This document shows, piece after piece, positions 19,871 through 21,704 of a stretch of 21,704 nucleotides of DNA. This DNA is from a virus. Within the stretch, counting starts at the first letter, position 1. Each line of letters begins with the position of its first letter. The notes beneath the pieces are model-generated. The model worked only from the letters and a program-made list of their open reading frames with translations. It was not told the origin of the DNA and did no database searches. The DNA is taken from the IMG/VR virus record IMGVR_UViG_3300010883_000585, positions 1-21,704 of that record; one strand, given 5' to 3'. The position numbers were made by a program, and so were the translations under genes.

Positions 19871-21704
19871 ATGGCGATTACAAGATATGCAGGCGATAGA
19901 TTCACAGTCGCTCCAACGGACACTAAACCGACAGGGGTTATGCCGGGAGCTTTTCTCATCGATTCGGGGAACCAAACATCGTTTGTCAAGACTGGTTATA
20001 CCATAGATCCATGGGTTCAAATTGCTGGAGGAGGAGGAGGGGGAGGAACTCCGGCTAATCCTACTAATTCTGTCCAGTTTAATAACGGGGGCTCTTTCGG
20101 CGGGGATGCCGACTTAACTTTCACCGATGGTAACCGACTGAATGTCAATAAGTTAGGTATCTCGGGAAATATATACGACTCCAACAATTGGATTGGAGAA
20201 GGGGGAATGATTCTCGCCAATGAAGGAACAACCGGCGTTAATTGGAAAAATATTGAATCAGTTCTCTCCGGAGTAGGAGGTTCCGGCGTTGCAAACTATG
20301 TAGCTCGTTGGTCTGATGAAGATACTTTAACTTCTGGGGTTATACAAGATAACGGAACATCTGTAGGTATTAGGCAAGCTCCCGACGCTAGCAATACTCT
20401 TTCCATAAAGAGCGTAGCAAACAATGAAAATGTTCTTCAGGTAGCTGCTGATGACGGCGACGGATTATTTAATATTAGGCAATCGGCGAATGATTGTTTA
20501 ATACGCGGTTACAAGGATGGGAATGTTCAAAATATTCAGATTCATTCAGATGGCGTTTCTTATTTGAGAGGGGGCAATGTCGGCATCGGGACTAATGCAC
20601 CAGTAGCGCAGTTAAATTTATTTAAAACTGGGGCTGATAATGACATTTCTTCGTCTCTGTATTTTCAGAGAACTGCGGGCCATTATGGTTGCGCTATATT
20701 ACAAGTGGGCAACGGTAGTGCGGGTACTGAAAAGCTAATGTTCACTGCGGGTCATAATAGCAATCCTGTGCATATAAATAGTGCCAAAATGACCATCCAG
20801 CAAGACGGCAAAGTCGGCTTCGGGACAACTAGTCCCGCTGCTGATGTTCATTTCTATCAAGGGCCAGACAATCGGGTGATGATTGAATCCAATGGCCCGA
20901 CATTAGTTTTCAAGGAAATAAATTCAACAAACCAAAACTGGGCATTCTACCTCAACGCAGGGGCTTTAAATATACGGACGCTGGCTGATAATTTTGGCAG
21001 CACTGTAGACAGGATGACTTTCTTGCAAGACGGCAATGTCGGCATCGGATATAATTCTCCAACTGCTCCAGTTCATGTATCCAGACACACTCAAACAGCA
21101 GGCACTCAAGTCGATATATTAAATCTTTATACAAATGCTTTAAATGATCTTGATGGAGAGGCTTGGATAAATATAGGCAGTTCTTCTGCTACCAACCTTC
21201 CCGGTCGCCCCTATGTGAGAATCGGTGCAAACAGAAGAGATTCTTCTTCGCCGCAAATGGCGGCAATGACTTTTTGGACAAGGGAAAATGCTGTTGACGA
21301 AATCACCGAACGTATGCGGATTGATCCTGCCGGTAATGTTGGAATAGGAGACAATCTCATAGCCCCCGAACACCGTCTTCACGTTTCTGGCGATGCAATT
21401 ATTAGCGGTGTTCTTTATGACTCAACCAATTCAAGCGGAGCTGCGGGTCATGTCTTCACGAGTGAAGTAGGCGGTCCGCAATGGAAGATGATTGAGGATG
21501 TCCTTTCTGGTGTGGGGGGTAACGGTACTGCGGAATATATTCCGAGGTGGGTTGACTCAGACACAATTGGTGATTCGGTCATAGCTCAAAGCGGGAGCGC
21601 TATCGGTATCGGAACCGCTGCGCCAGAAAAAGATTTAACTATAGAATCTGCTACCTCACCCGCTCTTGGGCTTTACTCCACTTATGCAGATACCAATGCT
21701 CGCA
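19871..21704 (+). CDS. long tail fibre with GNVGIGT-type repeats, 3'-truncated by the window
   Basis: Begins with ATG 6 nt after the previous stop and stays open for 611 codons to the right edge. After an N-terminal region and a Gly-rich hinge (AGGGGGGGT) the chain is a series of beta repeats. The unit NVGIG(T)xxP, with variants such as KVGFGTTSP and SVGIRQAP, occurs about six times near 20359, 20574, 20810, 21033, 21331 and 21600, and is usual in trimeric fibres that end in an S74-type self-cleaving chaperone. A larger unit of about 85 residues containing VLSGVGG occurs twice. The C-terminus lies outside the window, so the chaperone cannot be confirmed. Likely the receptor-binding fibre. Confidence 0.8.
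   Translation, partial: MAITRYAGDRFTVAPTDTKPTGVMPGAFLIDSGNQTSFVKTGYTIDPWVQIAGGGGGGGTPANPTNSVQFNNGGSFGGDADLTFTDGNRLNVNKLGISGNIYDSNNWIGEGGMILANEGTTGVNWKNIESVLSGVGGSGVANYVARWSDEDTLTSGVIQDNGTSVGIRQAPDASNTLSIKSVANNENVLQVAADDGDGLFNIRQSANDCLIRGYKDGNVQNIQIHSDGVSYLRGGNVGIGTNAPVAQLNLFKTGADNDISSSLYFQRTAGHYGCAILQVGNGSAGTEKLMFTAGHNSNPVHINSAKMTIQQDGKVGFGTTSPAADVHFYQGPDNRVMIESNGPTLVFKEINSTNQNWAFYLNAGALNIRTLADNFGSTVDRMTFLQDGNVGIGYNSPTAPVHVSRHTQTAGTQVDILNLYTNALNDLDGEAWINIGSSSATNLPGRPYVRIGANRRDSSSPQMAAMTFWTRENAVDEITERMRIDPAGNVGIGDNLIAPEHRLHVSGDAIISGVLYDSTNSSGAAGHVFTSEVGGPQWKMIEDVLSGVGGNGTAEYIPRWVDSDTIGDSVIAQSGSAIGIGTAAPEKDLTIESATSPALGLYSTYADTNAR
20156..20413 (+). repeat. fibre repeat unit A
   Basis: Encodes GISGNIYDSNNW...NWKNIESVLSGVGGSG...YVARWSDEDTLTSGVI...VGIRQAP, ending LSIKS. 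It aligns along its length with unit B at 21401-21649. The proteins match clearly while the DNA has drifted. Confidence 0.75.
21401..21649 (+). repeat. fibre repeat unit B
   Basis: Encodes ISGVLYDSTNSSG...QWKMIEDVLSGVGGNG...YIPRWVDSDTIGDSVI...IGIGTAAP, ending LTIES. It is the second copy of the unit at 20156-20413 and probably marks a boundary between fibre segments. Confidence 0.75.

Noticed and set aside
20017-21382. Minus-strand ORFs opposite the long fibre gene
   Set aside because: The plus strand is open through the whole stretch and encodes recognisable fibre repeats, so these are chance ORFs.
1-21704. tRNA genes, CRISPR arrays, integrase or attachment sites, insertion sequences
   Set aside because: None was seen on reading both strands; no cloverleaf-like segment, regular spacer repeats, recombinase motif or terminal inverted repeats of an insertion sequence were found.

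Overview
The window reads as one end of a contig from a tailed double-stranded DNA phage (Caudoviricetes). The packaging and virion genes are diagnostic: a large terminase with intact ATPase and nuclease motifs, a portal protein, a tail-tube-like protein and fibre-type proteins. A PhoH-like ATPase and a divergent sigma-like factor resemble, from memory, genes of marine T4-like myoviruses and their relatives. The host is not identifiable. Several products carry lipoboxes or signal peptides, so a Gram-negative host is likely. One secreted Lys/Arg-rich protein (5943-6485) reminds me of verrucomicrobial periplasmic proteins, which is a weak hint only.

Layout. (1) 1-3.3 kb: a 5'-truncated phage protein; an opposing three-part HNH endonuclease that looks like a free-standing homing enzyme; a small zinc-ribbon protein; two tandem paralogous virion-like proteins; a coupled 47-codon ORF; and a Pro/Ala-rich repeat peptide ending at a terminator. 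(2) 3.4-9.1 kb: an accessory island of small genes whose strands alternate. Most of its products point to the cell envelope: a two-helix membrane protein, two lipoproteins, an exported heavy-metal-associated (HMA) domain protein, two anchored coiled-coil proteins, a secreted basic protein and a minimal MscS-like channel protein. PhoH and a degenerate metalloprotease-like protein close the island. (3) 9.1-14.1 kb: a tightly overlapping + strand operon of zinc-ribbon protein, sigma-like factor, a possible small-terminase-type protein, a C2H2/ERCC4 nuclease and the large terminase. (4) 14.1-21.7 kb: portal, tail-tube-like protein, and three fibre or baseplate-type proteins, the last running off the right edge.

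The most striking overall feature is a short motif, GTGTAAWAT and close variants. It lies immediately upstream of nearly every gene that begins a transcription unit, on both strands, usually with its TGTAAW core ending 8-12 nt before the start codon. It is not seen before genes inside the operons, and most genes that have it lack a Shine-Dalgarno sequence. The simplest reading is a phage-specific promoter giving leaderless or nearly leaderless mRNAs, and the sigma-like protein at 9503-10189 is the obvious candidate to recognise it. A second surprise is a module of about 60 residues shared at about 89% nucleotide identity over 80 bp between a membrane-anchored protein (5321-5797) and the C-terminus of the tail-tube-like protein (15970-17646), in opposite orientation. 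No tRNA, rRNA, CRISPR array, integrase or insertion sequence was seen, and there is no gene-free stretch over 300 bp.
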